A stretch of DNA of 17,176 bases from an uncultured Collinsella sp. (GTDB lineage: Bacteria > Actinomycetota > Coriobacteriia > Coriobacteriales > Coriobacteriaceae): assembly GCA_937989795.1 (NCBI GenBank), contig CALKBB010000093.1, positions 1 through 17,176 on the forward strand, in the 5' to 3' direction. The position numbers and the translations under genes were made by a program. The notes under the pieces are model-generated. The model was not told the DNA's origin, did no database searches, and was given only the letters and a program-made list of their open reading frames with translations. The stretch's first letter is position 1, and each line of letters opens with the position of its first letter. Shown here piece by piece: positions 1-7,491 of this stretch.

Positions 1-2
1 TC

Positions 3-656
3 CGCCGCTTTCTGCGCGACAACGGCTATTATCTCGTCATCGGCCTCTGCGCGCTGGCCGTGGGCGTGTCCGGCAGCGACGCCGGCACCCTTATCGCCGA
101 GCCACTCGACCCAGAGCTCGGCCGCGTAGGCAAGGTCACGCACGTCAACACCGACTATATCGAGCGCCTGCTCGATAGCGAGTACATCCCCGTCATCGCT
201 ACCGTCGCGGCGGGGGAGGACGGCGGTTTCTTCAACATCAACGCCGACACCGCCGCCGGTGCCGTTGCCGCGGCGCTCCACGCGCATAAGGCGATCTTTT
301 TGACCGATGTCGATGGCCTGTACAAGGACTTTAGCGACAAGGACTCGCTTATCTCCAACCTAACGCTCGACGAGGTTAACGAAATGCTCTACGGCGGCGA
401 GGTCGATAAGGGCATGATTCCCAAGCTGCGCGCGGCCGTCGATGCGCTTACCGGCGGCGTATTTCGTGCCCACATCATTAACGGTACTACGCCGCATTCG
501 CTGCTCCTGGAGCTGCTGACCGATGCCGGCGTCGGCACCGTGATCCATTCCACCGAGACGGCTTACGAGTTCGATACGCATCCGCATCCGCTTTCGACGT
601 TTGCTGCGCGTCTGACCGAAAACCTTGACGAGGTCGAGAAGCTTCAGACGGTCTAG
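3..656 (+). CDS. argB: Acetylglutamate kinase, C-terminal part (5' end outside window)
   Basis: Phosphorylates N-acetylglutamate with ATP, the second step of arginine biosynthesis, in the cytosol. The frame is open from the window edge (first full codon at 3), so the N-terminal part with the glycine-rich ATP loop is missing. Visible family features are GVSGSDAGTL, LGRVGKVTHVN, IPVIATVA, the NINADTAAGAVAAAL stretch that contacts substrate, LTDVDGLYKD, GGEVDKGMIPKL and HIINGTTPHSLLLELLTDAGVGT. After the usual C-terminal GT there is a tail of about 35 residues (from VIHSTETAYEF to LQTV), longer than I expect for the family. argD follows after 69 bp on the same strand, which fits an arg operon. 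An internal GTG at 60 is not the real start, because homology continues upstream of it. Confidence 0.95.
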   Translation, partial: RRFLRDNGYYLVIGLCALAVGVSGSDAGTLIAEPLDPELGRVGKVTHVNTDYIERLLDSEYIPVIATVAAGEDGGFFNINADTAAGAVAAALHAHKAIFLTDVDGLYKDFSDKDSLISNLTLDEVNEMLYGGEVDKGMIPKLRAAVDALTGGVFRAHIINGTTPHSLLLELLTDAGVGTVIHSTETAYEFDTHPHPLSTFAARLTENLDEVEKLQTV

Positions 657-725
657 CTGACCCGCAGCCGCCCCATTCCTGCACCCATAGCCCCGCGCCG
701 TCTGGCGCCCAACGAAAGGCATCCC

Positions 726-2009
726 ATGTCACTTGCAGCTCAGCAATCGCTTGAATCCCATTACGTTATGCATACCTTTGGCCGCTCTCCGGTCGAGTTT
801 GTCGAGGGTCACGGCATGAAGCTCACCGGCGACGATGGCCGTGAGTACCTCGACTTTCTTGCCGGCATCGGCGTGTGCAGCCTAGGTCATGGCAACCTGG
901 CTGTGCTCTCGGCGCTCGAGGCACAGACCAAAAAGCTCATGCATGTTTCCAACTATTTCTACATCGAGCAGCGTGGCCAGGTCGCGGCGCTGCTGTCCAA
1001 ACTCGCTAACGATGATACGGACGGTGCGCGCGTGCTTGCCGACGCGATTGCCGCCGGCGACGAGACCACAGCGGCGGCGCTTGGCGCTCCGGCTGCGGGC
1101 GAGCAGGTGTGGGAGACGTTCTTTGCCAATTCCGGTGCCGAGGCCAACGAGGGCTCGATGAAGCTCGCGCGTCTGTATGCCAAGCGTGCCGGCAACGGTG
1201 GCAACACCATCGTGTGCATGCGCGGCGGCTTTCACGGTCGTACGCTCGAGACCATTGCCGCGACCATGCAGGATTGGCTGCAGGATAGCTTCCGCCCGCT
1301 GCCGGGTGGCTTTGTGGCCTGCACGCCCAACGATGTCGACGAACTTCGCTCGATCTTTAAGCAGCTGGGAAGCGAGGTCTGCGCCGTCATGCTCGAGCCG
1401 ATCCAGGGCGAGAGCGGTGTGCATCCCATGACCGAGGAGTTTATGGCTGCGGCGCGTGACTTGGCGCACGAGGTGGGTGCCGTGCTTATCGCCGACGAGG
1501 TCCAGTGCGGTATCTTCCGTACGGGTAAGCCGTTTGCGTTCCAGACCTATGGCGTGGAGCCCGACATTATGAGCCTTGCCAAGGGCATTGCCGATGGCGT
1601 GCCCATGGGTGCCGTGGTGGCAAAGAAGGAAATTGCCGACGTCTTTAAGCCCGGCGATCATGGTTCGACCTTCGGTGGTAGCTGCTTGGCCATCGCGGCG
1701 TGTGCCGCGACGCTCTCCGTGCTTGTGCGCGGCGATTATGCCGAGCATGCTGCCAAGGTGGGCGCCTATATGGAGCAGGCACTGGCTAAGCTTCCGCATG
1801 TGGTAGAGGCGCGTGGTCGCGGCCTGATGCTCGGCTGCGATTTGGATGATGCTGCGGGCGATGCGCACGACGTTGTGGCCCGTGCGTTGGGAGCTGGTGC
1901 CGTGATCAACGCTACGGGCGCTCATACGCTGCGCTTCCTTCCGCCGCTCGTGTGCGAAGAAGCCGACGTGGACAGCCTGATCGAGATTCTGTCGGACGTT
2001 TTGGCCTAG
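726..2009 (+). CDS. argD: Acetylornithine aminotransferase
   Basis: PLP-dependent class-III aminotransferase, 427 aa, converting N-acetylglutamate semialdehyde to N-acetylornithine. It can also act on succinyl-diaminopimelate in some bacteria. Seen: FFANSGAEANEGSMKLAR (132-149), the GGFHGRTLETIAAT segment (167-180), EPIQGESGV (224-232), IADEVQCGIFRTGK with the PLP aspartate (255-268), SLAKGIADG with the PLP lysine at K286, and GSTFGG (313-318). The start ATG follows GAAAGG at a normal distance. Just upstream of that site lies a short GCGCC/GGCGC hairpin (695-708). A stretch of about 30 residues before the NSGAEAN motif (about 96-128, rich in Asp/Ala) looks like an insertion relative to the common ArgD length near 390-400 aa. 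Other class-III aminotransferases (GABA, ornithine) are possible by fold, but adjacency to argB supports ArgD. Confidence 0.93.
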   Translation: MSLAAQQSLESHYVMHTFGRSPVEFVEGHGMKLTGDDGREYLDFLAGIGVCSLGHGNLAVLSALEAQTKKLMHVSNYFYIEQRGQVAALLSKLANDDTDGARVLADAIAAGDETTAAALGAPAAGEQVWETFFANSGAEANEGSMKLARLYAKRAGNGGNTIVCMRGGFHGRTLETIAATMQDWLQDSFRPLPGGFVACTPNDVDELRSIFKQLGSEVCAVMLEPIQGESGVHPMTEEFMAAARDLAHEVGAVLIADEVQCGIFRTGKPFAFQTYGVEPDIMSLAKGIADGVPMGAVVAKKEIADVFKPGDHGSTFGGSCLAIAACAATLSVLVRGDYAEHAAKVGAYMEQALAKLPHVVEARGRGLMLGCDLDDAAGDAHDVVARALGAGAVINATGAHTLRFLPPLVCEEADVDSLIEILSDVLA

Positions 2010-2020
2010 CGCCATCAGGC

Positions 2021-2098
2021 ATAGCAATTTGGGACGGGTTCCAGACCGTCACGTGCCGGTCGGCGCACGATTGGGCGAACTGGAGCCCGTTTTGCTAT
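2021..2098 (+). terminator. Probable rho-independent terminator of the arg operon
   Basis: Twelve bases after the argD stop, ACGGGTTCCAG (2034-2044) pairs with CTGGAGCCCGT (2080-2090), 11 bp with one G-U. It is followed by a TTTT run (2090-2093). An outer ATAGCAA/TTGCTAT pair (2021-2027 with 2092-2098) and an inner GACCG/CGGTC stem extend the fold. The loop is long for a terminator, hence moderate confidence. Confidence 0.55.
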
Positions 2099-2123
2099 CG
2101 ATTTACCATGGCTGGGATAGGCC

Positions 2124-2343
2124 GTGTGCAAAAAGTGGCAAATATGAGTACGGGCACTAACTTCGTAACATATAAATTAGGCACTTTTAGATGAGTTGGG
2201 CCACATATGTCCAGTTTTGTAGTTAGCAAATTGGCTTAACTGGACTATCGATTGTCGTTCTAATGCCGGATTTGCCTTTTATGACTTCGAAAACGCTGCT
2301 ACCAAAAAGGTAGCAGTACTCATATTTGGCATTTTTTGCACAT
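2124..2343. repeat. AT-rich intergenic element bounded by 28-bp inverted repeats
   Basis: The 28 bases at 2124-2151 recur as the reverse complement at 2316-2343 with 25 of 28 identical (core GCAAAAA, then CAAATATGAGTAC). Between them lie about 164 bp, clearly more AT-rich than the neighbouring genes. They contain GTCCAGTT/AACTGGAC inverted repeats (2209-2216 and 2238-2245) and a perfect 8-bp hairpin CTGCTACC-AAAAA-GGTAGCAG (2296-2316). No convincing ORF is present. The structure could be a small non-autonomous mobile element (MITE-like) or a structured intergenic repeat. I see no clear target-site duplication. Confidence 0.5.
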
Positions 2344-2476
2344 GGGTATTCGCCAAGGGTCCATTTCGCCGCCCGAGCCCCGCTTCGCTCCTCGCGTGCT
2401 GCGCTGGAAAACGCTTCGCGTTTCCTCAGCTCCGCACCCTTGCGGGTTCTCGAATCCCTCCGCTTGCCCACAAGAA
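2344..2476. other. Gene-free GC-rich stretch with tRNA T-arm-like fragment
   Basis: Between the inverted-repeat element and the tRNA terminator I see no gene. It holds a local palindrome (GGAAAACGC-TTC-GCGTTTCC, about 2406-2425). At 2444-2462, GGGTTCTCGAATCCCTCCG matches the 3' T-arm of the neighbouring tRNA-Gln (GGGTTCGAATCCCTCCG, complement of 2527-2543) apart from a two-base TC insertion, in opposite orientation. It may be a decayed tRNA piece, an old attachment-site remnant, or chance. Confidence 0.35.
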
Positions 2477-2508
2477 AGCGCCCTGGGCCGTTATGGGCTC
2501 AGGGCGCT
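2477..2508 (-). terminator. Terminator downstream of tRNA-Gln
   Basis: On the minus strand AGCGCCCTG pairs with CAGGGCGCT. One mismatch, more GC pairs and a short ATAAC-type loop follow, and then comes TTTCTT. It lies about 10 bp past the tRNA 3' end. The plus strand also has a T-containing flank (ATTTTAA), so it may work in both directions. Confidence 0.75.
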
Positions 2509-2517
2509 CAATTTTAA

Positions 2518-2592
2518 TGGCTGGGACGGAGGGATTCGAACCCCCAACAGCCGGCACCAAAAACCGGAGTTCTACCGTTGAACTACGTCCCA
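2518..2592 (-). tRNA. tRNA-Gln (anticodon TTG)
   Basis: Read on the minus strand it folds as a complete cloverleaf of 75 nt. The acceptor stem is TGGGACG/CGTCCCA, the D-stem GTTC/GAAC, the anticodon stem CCGGT/GCCGG with loop TTTTGGT, and the T-arm GGGGG-TTCGAAT-CCCTC. The discriminator is G and CCA is encoded. Loop positions 34-36 are TTG, which reads CAA. It lies 38 bp downstream of the peptidoglycan-binding protein gene on the same strand. Confidence 0.97.
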
Positions 2593-2630
2593 ATGTGTGG
2601 TGTTGCCCAAAAGCAACTCGTTTAGTTTAC

Positions 2631-3536
2631 CTAATCTGCGAGGGCATCGCAAACGCCATCGAGCAGGCGTACGGCGAGTGTCTGCGCGTCGCTGGCCGTG
2701 AAGGTGCCGTTGTAGCGCGTCATGCCCGTGAGCTCAATGCGAATGCGAGCCGGCTTCTGCTGCGCGGCGACATTGGCGGTGCGGATGCGCTGGGCCAGGT
2801 TGTGGCACTCGGCGAGGGCAATCGTGGCGCGCGGTGCGGCGTCGGCGGGCAGCTCGTCGCTTGCGATTTCGAGCACCAGGTCAACGTCGGTTGGGACCTC
2901 GGAGTCACAGAGCATCATGCCGCTGCTGTCGGTCGTCGCCGTGGCGATGTTCCACATGCGCGATGCAACACTGCGTGCGATGGGGTCCTCACCGATGACG
3001 GCAATCTGGAAGCGCTCGAGCACGTTGGCGGCACGGGCAAAACCGATGCGCGACTCGGCCTCGGTAACCGAGGGCTTGCCCTCCCACACGTGATGCAGGC
3101 GGTTGATATAGGCGTAGGTATCCTGGAACGCCATGCCATCGGCAAATAGGCCGACATTTTCTTGGAACTGCTGCAGAGCGGCCTCGGTGTGCGGGCCAAA
3201 ATAGCCATCGTCCTCACCGCAGGCAAAGCCCAAAACGTTGAGCGCGCGCTGCAGGGCCTGAACGTCGGCGCCATGGAAATTGGGCATGCGCAGATAGAGC
3301 GTGCGGTCGCCCAGTTTATACGAGGCGTCTACCAGGGCACTCCAACAGGGGATATCGACGGCACAGCCAGCGGCAAGGCCACTATCGAGCCTAAAGGTGC
3401 CAACAGCCTGTTCGGTGGTGGTGCCAAAGCGCTTGCCGGCAACCTCGGTGTCATCGATTGTATAGCCGAGCTGCAGAAGGCGGGACTGGACGTCCTCGAC
3501 GGCTGCTCCCTGCATGCCCGTTGTAATAGGTTCCAT
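2631..3536 (-). CDS. Protein with two peptidoglycan-binding (PG_binding_1) repeats and a C-terminal domain of uncertain function
   Basis: 301 aa, no signal peptide or membrane segment visible. Repeat 1 spans about residues 5-70 (GMQGAAVEDVQSRLLQLGY ... TTEQAVGTFR). Repeat 2 spans about 84-146 (GADVQALQRALNVLGF ... DGYFGPHTEAALQQFQ). Both follow the PG_binding_1 pattern. The C-terminal 130 residues have a mixed alpha/beta look, with stretches such as VDLVLEIASDELP and LAVRLLDGVCDAL. Their order recalls a degenerate Amidase_3 domain, as in CwlM-type proteins, but the zinc-binding His/Glu residues of an active amidase are not apparent. The start ATG has GAAAGGGG upstream. The protein probably relates to the cell wall or its regulation; the exact role is unknown. 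Confidence 0.75.
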   Translation of the reverse strand: MEPITTGMQGAAVEDVQSRLLQLGYTIDDTEVAGKRFGTTTEQAVGTFRLDSGLAAGCAVDIPCWSALVDASYKLGDRTLYLRMPNFHGADVQALQRALNVLGFACGEDDGYFGPHTEAALQQFQENVGLFADGMAFQDTYAYINRLHHVWEGKPSVTEAESRIGFARAANVLERFQIAVIGEDPIARSVASRMWNIATATTDSSGMMLCDSEVPTDVDLVLEIASDELPADAAPRATIALAECHNLAQRIRTANVAAQQKPARIRIELTGMTRYNGTFTASDAQTLAVRLLDGVCDALAD

Positions 3537-3674
3537 GAGCGAACCCCTTTCGGCGTACCATTCGTACTATTTGAGCGTGTGTCGGATAGACAACGCAAAG
3601 GGATGCATAAACATGCACTCAACAGTGTAGCAAGTTGTGCCTAAATACGCTGCTGACAGGTTTTATAACCCCCG
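3537..3674. other. Intergenic spacer between two minus-strand genes
   Basis: 138 bp upstream of the peptidoglycan-binding gene. It contains the small inverted repeat GCATAAACATGC, but I could not pick a convincing promoter or terminator. The polyprenyl synthase upstream ends here without a clear hairpin, so read-through into the next gene is possible. Confidence 0.3.
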
Positions 3675-4700
3675 TTAGTTAAGGCGCTCCACAAAGAAAT
3701 CTGCCATGGAGAGGAACAGCTCGCGTGCGTGCGGATCAAGCTCAACGTTCTCGATGGCCGCTTTGGCCTTAGCGGTCAGGTCGAGCGCGTAAGTGTGGGC
3801 GTAGTCGATGGAGCCGGTCTCCTGGAAGATCTCCACGGCGCGTGCAAGCTGCGCGGGATCCTCGGTGCCCGAGGAAAGGATTGCCTCGACCTCGTCGTGA
3901 TAACGCTCGTCTGACAGGGCGTGCACGGCGACGAGGGTGCGCTTGCCCTCTGTGATATCGGTGCGGAAGTCCTTGTTGGCGGCCTCCTTGGTGCCGATCA
4001 AGTTGAGCAGGTCATCTTGGATCTGGAAGGCAAGGCCCGTGTGCAGGCCAAAGGCGCGCAGTGCCTCAATCTGCTTCTCGCTGCCGCCGCCGATAATGGC
4101 TCCGGCGGCAAGTGGCGTGGCTCCGCTGTAGTACGCGGTCTTGTGCGTCGCCATGTCCAGATAATCGTCGACCGAGATGTCAAAGCGCCCATCGCGGACC
4201 CAGCCCAAGTCGAGCGCCTGGCCCTCGATGGTGCGAACGATCATCTCGGTAAGCTCGTGGAGCACACGGAGTTTCACGTCTGCCTCGAGTGTGGGGTCGT
4301 CGAGAACCGTCTTGGTGACCATGGTGAGCGCCAGATCGCCACAATTGATGGCAAGGCCCGTGCCCTCGGTAAGGTGCATGCAGGGCTTGCCTCGACGAAG
4401 CTGTCCGTTGTCGGCGATGTCGTCGTGAATCAGCGCGCCCGACTGGAAATGCTCGATAGCTGCCGCGGCGCTGCGGGCGCTCTCAAAGCTACCGCCCACT
4501 GCGGTTGCGGCGAGCATGCAGATGAGCGGGCGGTGGCGCTTGCCGGCATTGGCCGTAAATGTCGAGAGCGGAGTATACAGGTAGCGCTCGATATCGGCAG
4601 AGGTCGCCTGTCCGTCAAAGAACGTGGCCAGATAGTCGTTGATCTGGTCAAAGTGCTGGGCTAAAAAGCTGGTAAACGGACTGGACACGGGTTCTCGCAT
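3675..4700 (-). CDS. Polyprenyl diphosphate synthase (trans-type, E-isoprenyl chain elongation)
   Basis: 341 aa, cytosolic. Condenses isopentenyl diphosphate with an allylic diphosphate, to supply quinone side chains or other long prenyl groups. Seen in order: GKRHRP (53-58), the first aspartate-rich motif DDIAD (93-97) inside LIHDDIADNGQLRRGKP, KTAYYSG (187-193), the second aspartate-rich motif QIQDDLLN (226-233), and GKRTL (252-256). The second motif reads DDLLN rather than DDxxD. The residues 4 and 5 before the first motif are Ala and Gly. By the known rule for this family, small residues there allow a long product (C20 or more), but the exact chain length cannot be read. The start ATG has only a weak GAAAG upstream. 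Confidence 0.9.
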   Translation of the reverse strand: MREPVSSPFTSFLAQHFDQINDYLATFFDGQATSADIERYLYTPLSTFTANAGKRHRPLICMLAATAVGGSFESARSAAAAIEHFQSGALIHDDIADNGQLRRGKPCMHLTEGTGLAINCGDLALTMVTKTVLDDPTLEADVKLRVLHELTEMIVRTIEGQALDLGWVRDGRFDISVDDYLDMATHKTAYYSGATPLAAGAIIGGGSEKQIEALRAFGLHTGLAFQIQDDLLNLIGTKEAANKDFRTDITEGKRTLVAVHALSDERYHDEVEAILSSGTEDPAQLARAVEIFQETGSIDYAHTYALDLTAKAKAAIENVELDPHARELFLSMADFFVERLN

Positions 4701-4813
4701 TCTTTCTTAGGTTGCATCGTTGCGGTGTGCAAATACCATATTGCCACATTGGAGTTGCCGGCGCGTCTGTTTTGGCGATTTGGGGAAACGGGACGCGTGC
4801 GCGTGCCGGCTGC

Positions 4814-7264
4814 TTATATAAGCCTAAAGTGCTCGAGCGCCTTGACGACGCCATCTTTGTCGACCGAGTCGGTGATGTAGTCGGCGCGCTTTTTGAGATA
4901 GTCCGGCGCATTGCCCATGGCGATACCGACATCGACGGCGTTCATCAGCGAGACGTCATTGCTGGCGTCGCCAATGCCGTATACGGTTCCGTGGTGGGGA
5001 TCGAGGGCGTCGAGTACAGACTGGATGCCCCCGCGCTTCGTGCATTCGCGGGGCGAGATTTCGGTTACCTCGAGTTCGAGCTCGTTAAAGCACAGCAGCG
5101 GCTCAAGTGCCTTATCTTGAGCGATGCGGCTGGCGAGCGATGTAGACATCAAGATCTTGTAGGCACTGTAATGTTGCAGCTGCGTGACTGCGTCGCCCAG
5201 GGTGCGCGCGTATCCGGGGGCATCGGGGGCATCGGCACTCATGCGCACGACGCCGTTGAGGCCCTCAAAGCGGATGACCTCGCCCGACTGCTCAAGATAG
5301 GGGGCAAGGCGCTGCAGCATGCCGGGCGTCATCGCTAAATCGCGAATCACGTGTCCCTCAAGTTCGACATAGCCACCCGCGAGGCAGACGATGCCGGCCC
5401 AGGGCAGCTCGAGCAGCTTTGGATGGATGCAGCTCAGTGTGCGCCCTGTGCAGATAAACGCCATATTGCCCTTGGCAACAAAATCACGGATGGCCTGCGA
5501 GACCGCCTCGTTGGGATAGGGGGACAGGTCTCGCTCGCTCTCGGGAAGCTCTTGTGCCACTCGAGGGTCTTGCCACGCGAGCGTGCCGTCAATGTCGAAG
5601 AAGCAGATATCGCCGTGCTTGTGGGCTGGGCTGGCGACAGGGGAGGCCGAGGCGGTGGGCACAAATCCCGGCTCGAGGCCCATGATCTGGTCAAAATGCT
5701 CTTTAACGCGGGGAACGGAGATGCCGATGACCACCTGGGCGGTCTTGCCCGTAATGATGAGGCCTTTGGCGCCCGCCGCGACAAACGACGCGTTATCTGC
5801 AACGATGGAAGGGTCTGCGACCTCGACGCGCAGGCGCGTGGCGCAGTTGGTTGCGCCCGCAATATTGCCAACGCCACCTAAAAGCTGAATTACCCGCTCA
5901 GCGAGGACGTGATCTTGATCGGATTGACTATTGACCTCGTCATTGGGAGATTGCTCTTTGGCAAAGCCGCTTCCCGTTAAATGATCGATTGCCGCGCGAT
6001 TGGCGACATGATCCTCGCGGCCCGGCGTCTTAAGGTCATAGATCAAGATGAGTGCTCGAAAACTCACAAAAAAGATGAGGCTAAAGGCAAGGCCGATACC
6101 AAGCGCCAAAAGATAGGCACCGGCATGCATGCGCATGAGCGGAATAAAGTTGAAGGCTGCCATCTCCATGAGGCCGCCCGAGAAGATGCCGACGATGCCA
6201 AAGAGATTCATGGTTGTGGCAAGGCAAGACGATAAGACGGCGTAGAGAAAAAAGAGCCCGGGGTGGGTGAACATAAAGAGAAACTCGAGCGGTTCGGTGA
6301 CGCCGCAGACCGCCGAGGCGACGATGGCGGGCAGGAGAATGGCCTTGAGACCAGCGCGGCGTTCGGGCTTGGCGGTGGTGTAGAACGCCACGGCGATGGC
6401 AGGAAGGCCAAAGAGCTTGACCCAGCCGGTGGCGGTGAAACCAGCCCAGGGTGCGAGCTCGTTGAGGGGGCGTGTGCTATGGGAGAGAATGGGGAGCAAA
6501 TTGGTCCACGCGGCGTAGACGCCGTCGTTAATAACCAGGTTGTCGTAGTAGATTGACATGTAGAGCAGGTGGTGCAACCCCATGGGCTCGAGTGCTCGCT
6601 CCAAAAACACAAAGATGCCTACGCCAAAGGGACCGACGCCCGCAAGCGCGTGGCGCAGCGTTTCGGTCGCTGCGTATACGAAGGGCACGATGACGGCCGA
6701 GATAGCGGCAAGGGCGAACACGGCAAAAAAGCTGATGAGGTAGACCAGCGAGGAACCCGAGAAAGTGCCGAGCCAATCGGGAACCTTGGCATCGTAGAAG
6801 CGGTCATGGATGGCGACGACGGTTGCCGATACCGCCAGCGGGCCGATAATGCCGGTGTCGAGCGTCTTGATGCCGTCGATGATGGTGATACCGCTAGCGG
6901 GGGTCAAAGACGCCGGGTACTTAAGTCCAAGGTTGTCTCCGCTCAGCTTGATGATCTCGCTCAAAAAGAAGCAGTAGGCAAAATAGGCGACGAGAGCCTC
7001 GAGGCAGCAACGAGCCGGTTGTTTTTGGGCAAGACCGATGGGCAGCGCTACGGCAAAAAGGAGCGGGAGGCGTTTAAAGACCGTCCACGAGCCGCGCTGG
7101 ATGATGGTCCAAAAAGCGTACCAAGGGGTTCCGTATACGGCGAGGTCGCCGACGATGTCCGCAGACGTTGCGAGGGCGGAGACGCCGACCATAAGGCCCG
7201 ATATGGAAAACAGCATGGCGGGCGCGAACATTGCCCCGCCAAAACGTTGGATTTTTTGCAGCAT
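4814..7264 (-). CDS. Alpha-glucoside-type PTS EIICB permease fused to a HAD-IIB (Cof-type) phosphatase
   Basis: 816 aa in one uninterrupted frame. Residues 1-410 form a membrane EIIC domain. It opens MLQKIQRFGGAMFAPAMLF and has GIKTLDT (131-137), ERALEPMGLHHLLY (222-235), STRPLNE (263-269) and GVTEPLEF (321-328), all typical of the alpha-glucoside family (GlvC/MalP/AglA type). Residues about 452-529 form EIIB, with phospho-accepting Cys474 in GATNCATRLRV. A Pro/Ala/Ser linker (531-549) leads to a HAD domain (551-816) with all four motifs: DIDGT (557-561), CTGRT (605-609), Lys743, and GDASND (765-770). No EIIA domain is present, so a separate EIIA must supply phosphate. Expected action is to import and phosphorylate a sugar, and the attached phosphatase may act on the product. 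The start ATG follows GGGAGG. No 6-phospho-alpha-glucosidase gene is visible nearby. Confidence 0.92.
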   Translation of the reverse strand: MLQKIQRFGGAMFAPAMLFSISGLMVGVSALATSADIVGDLAVYGTPWYAFWTIIQRGSWTVFKRLPLLFAVALPIGLAQKQPARCCLEALVAYFAYCFFLSEIIKLSGDNLGLKYPASLTPASGITIIDGIKTLDTGIIGPLAVSATVVAIHDRFYDAKVPDWLGTFSGSSLVYLISFFAVFALAAISAVIVPFVYAATETLRHALAGVGPFGVGIFVFLERALEPMGLHHLLYMSIYYDNLVINDGVYAAWTNLLPILSHSTRPLNELAPWAGFTATGWVKLFGLPAIAVAFYTTAKPERRAGLKAILLPAIVASAVCGVTEPLEFLFMFTHPGLFFLYAVLSSCLATTMNLFGIVGIFSGGLMEMAAFNFIPLMRMHAGAYLLALGIGLAFSLIFFVSFRALILIYDLKTPGREDHVANRAAIDHLTGSGFAKEQSPNDEVNSQSDQDHVLAERVIQLLGGVGNIAGATNCATRLRVEVADPSIVADNASFVAAGAKGLIITGKTAQVVIGISVPRVKEHFDQIMGLEPGFVPTASASPVASPAHKHGDICFFDIDGTLAWQDPRVAQELPESERDLSPYPNEAVSQAIRDFVAKGNMAFICTGRTLSCIHPKLLELPWAGIVCLAGGYVELEGHVIRDLAMTPGMLQRLAPYLEQSGEVIRFEGLNGVVRMSADAPDAPGYARTLGDAVTQLQHYSAYKILMSTSLASRIAQDKALEPLLCFNELELEVTEISPRECTKRGGIQSVLDALDPHHGTVYGIGDASNDVSLMNAVDVGIAMGNAPDYLKKRADYITDSVDKDGVVKALEHFRLI

Positions 7265-7305
7265 GTTCTGCCTCCCGAATATCGAGGCGCGTTGCGCGTG
7301 GTGAA

Positions 7306-7317
7306 ACGTTTAAACAA
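7306..7317. promoter_or_regulatory. Predicted operator 1 (PTS promoter side)
   Basis: ACGTTTAAACAA, containing the palindrome GTTTAAAC, 42 bp before the PTS start codon. On the minus strand a possible -10 box TACAAT (7330-7325) lies just upstream, so a bound repressor here would cover the start of transcription. It shares the NNGTTYAWACAA pattern with three other sites around the regulator gene. The site call rests on this repetition and position, not on binding data. Confidence 0.55.
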
Positions 7318-7367
7318 TGGATTCATTGTAGAGGACCAGACGATTGTCGTACCGGCAGTTTTGAGCG

Positions 7368-7377
7368 AAACCGGTTT
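7368..7377. promoter_or_regulatory. Palindrome in the PTS-regulator divergent region
   Basis: AAACCGGTTT is a perfect 10-bp palindrome near the middle of the 227-bp divergent region. It differs from the GTTTAAAC-type sites, so it may serve another regulator or be incidental. A second weak dyad, AACCG-TCAA-CGGTT, lies just downstream (about 7390-7403). Confidence 0.25.
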
Positions 7378-7427
7378 GGGCACGACAGAAACCGTCAACG
7401 GTTAAATCCTGTCGCTTTGCCGATAAT

Positions 7428-7458
7428 CGGTTTAAACAACTTTAAAAAATGCTATCGT
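7428..7458 (+). promoter_or_regulatory. Predicted promoter of the regulator gene with operator 2
   Basis: CGGTTTAAACAA (7428-7439) contains the same GTTTAAAC palindrome as operator 1. It overlaps a possible -35 box TTTAAA (7431-7436), followed after 16 bp by an extended -10, TGC-TATCGT (7450-7458). This arrangement suggests autorepression of the regulator gene that starts 34 bp further on. Confidence 0.5.
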
Positions 7459-7491
7459 GCCTAGCCATACATATTCATTAGAGGTGAAGTC

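Noticed and set aside
882..2027. Open frame of 381 aa antisense to argD
   Set aside because: Same shadow effect; composition is rich in His/Arg/Gly with no domain, and argD is unambiguous.
2223..2581. Small open frames in the gene-free region before tRNA-Gln
   Set aside because: They run across inverted repeats, the terminator and even the tRNA gene, and show no RBS or family features.
4750..4813. Terminator after the PTS-HAD gene
   Set aside because: GCCGGCGCGTC and GACGCG...GCCGGC are partly complementary but the stem is broken by a 7-base bulge and no T-run follows, so I did not call it.
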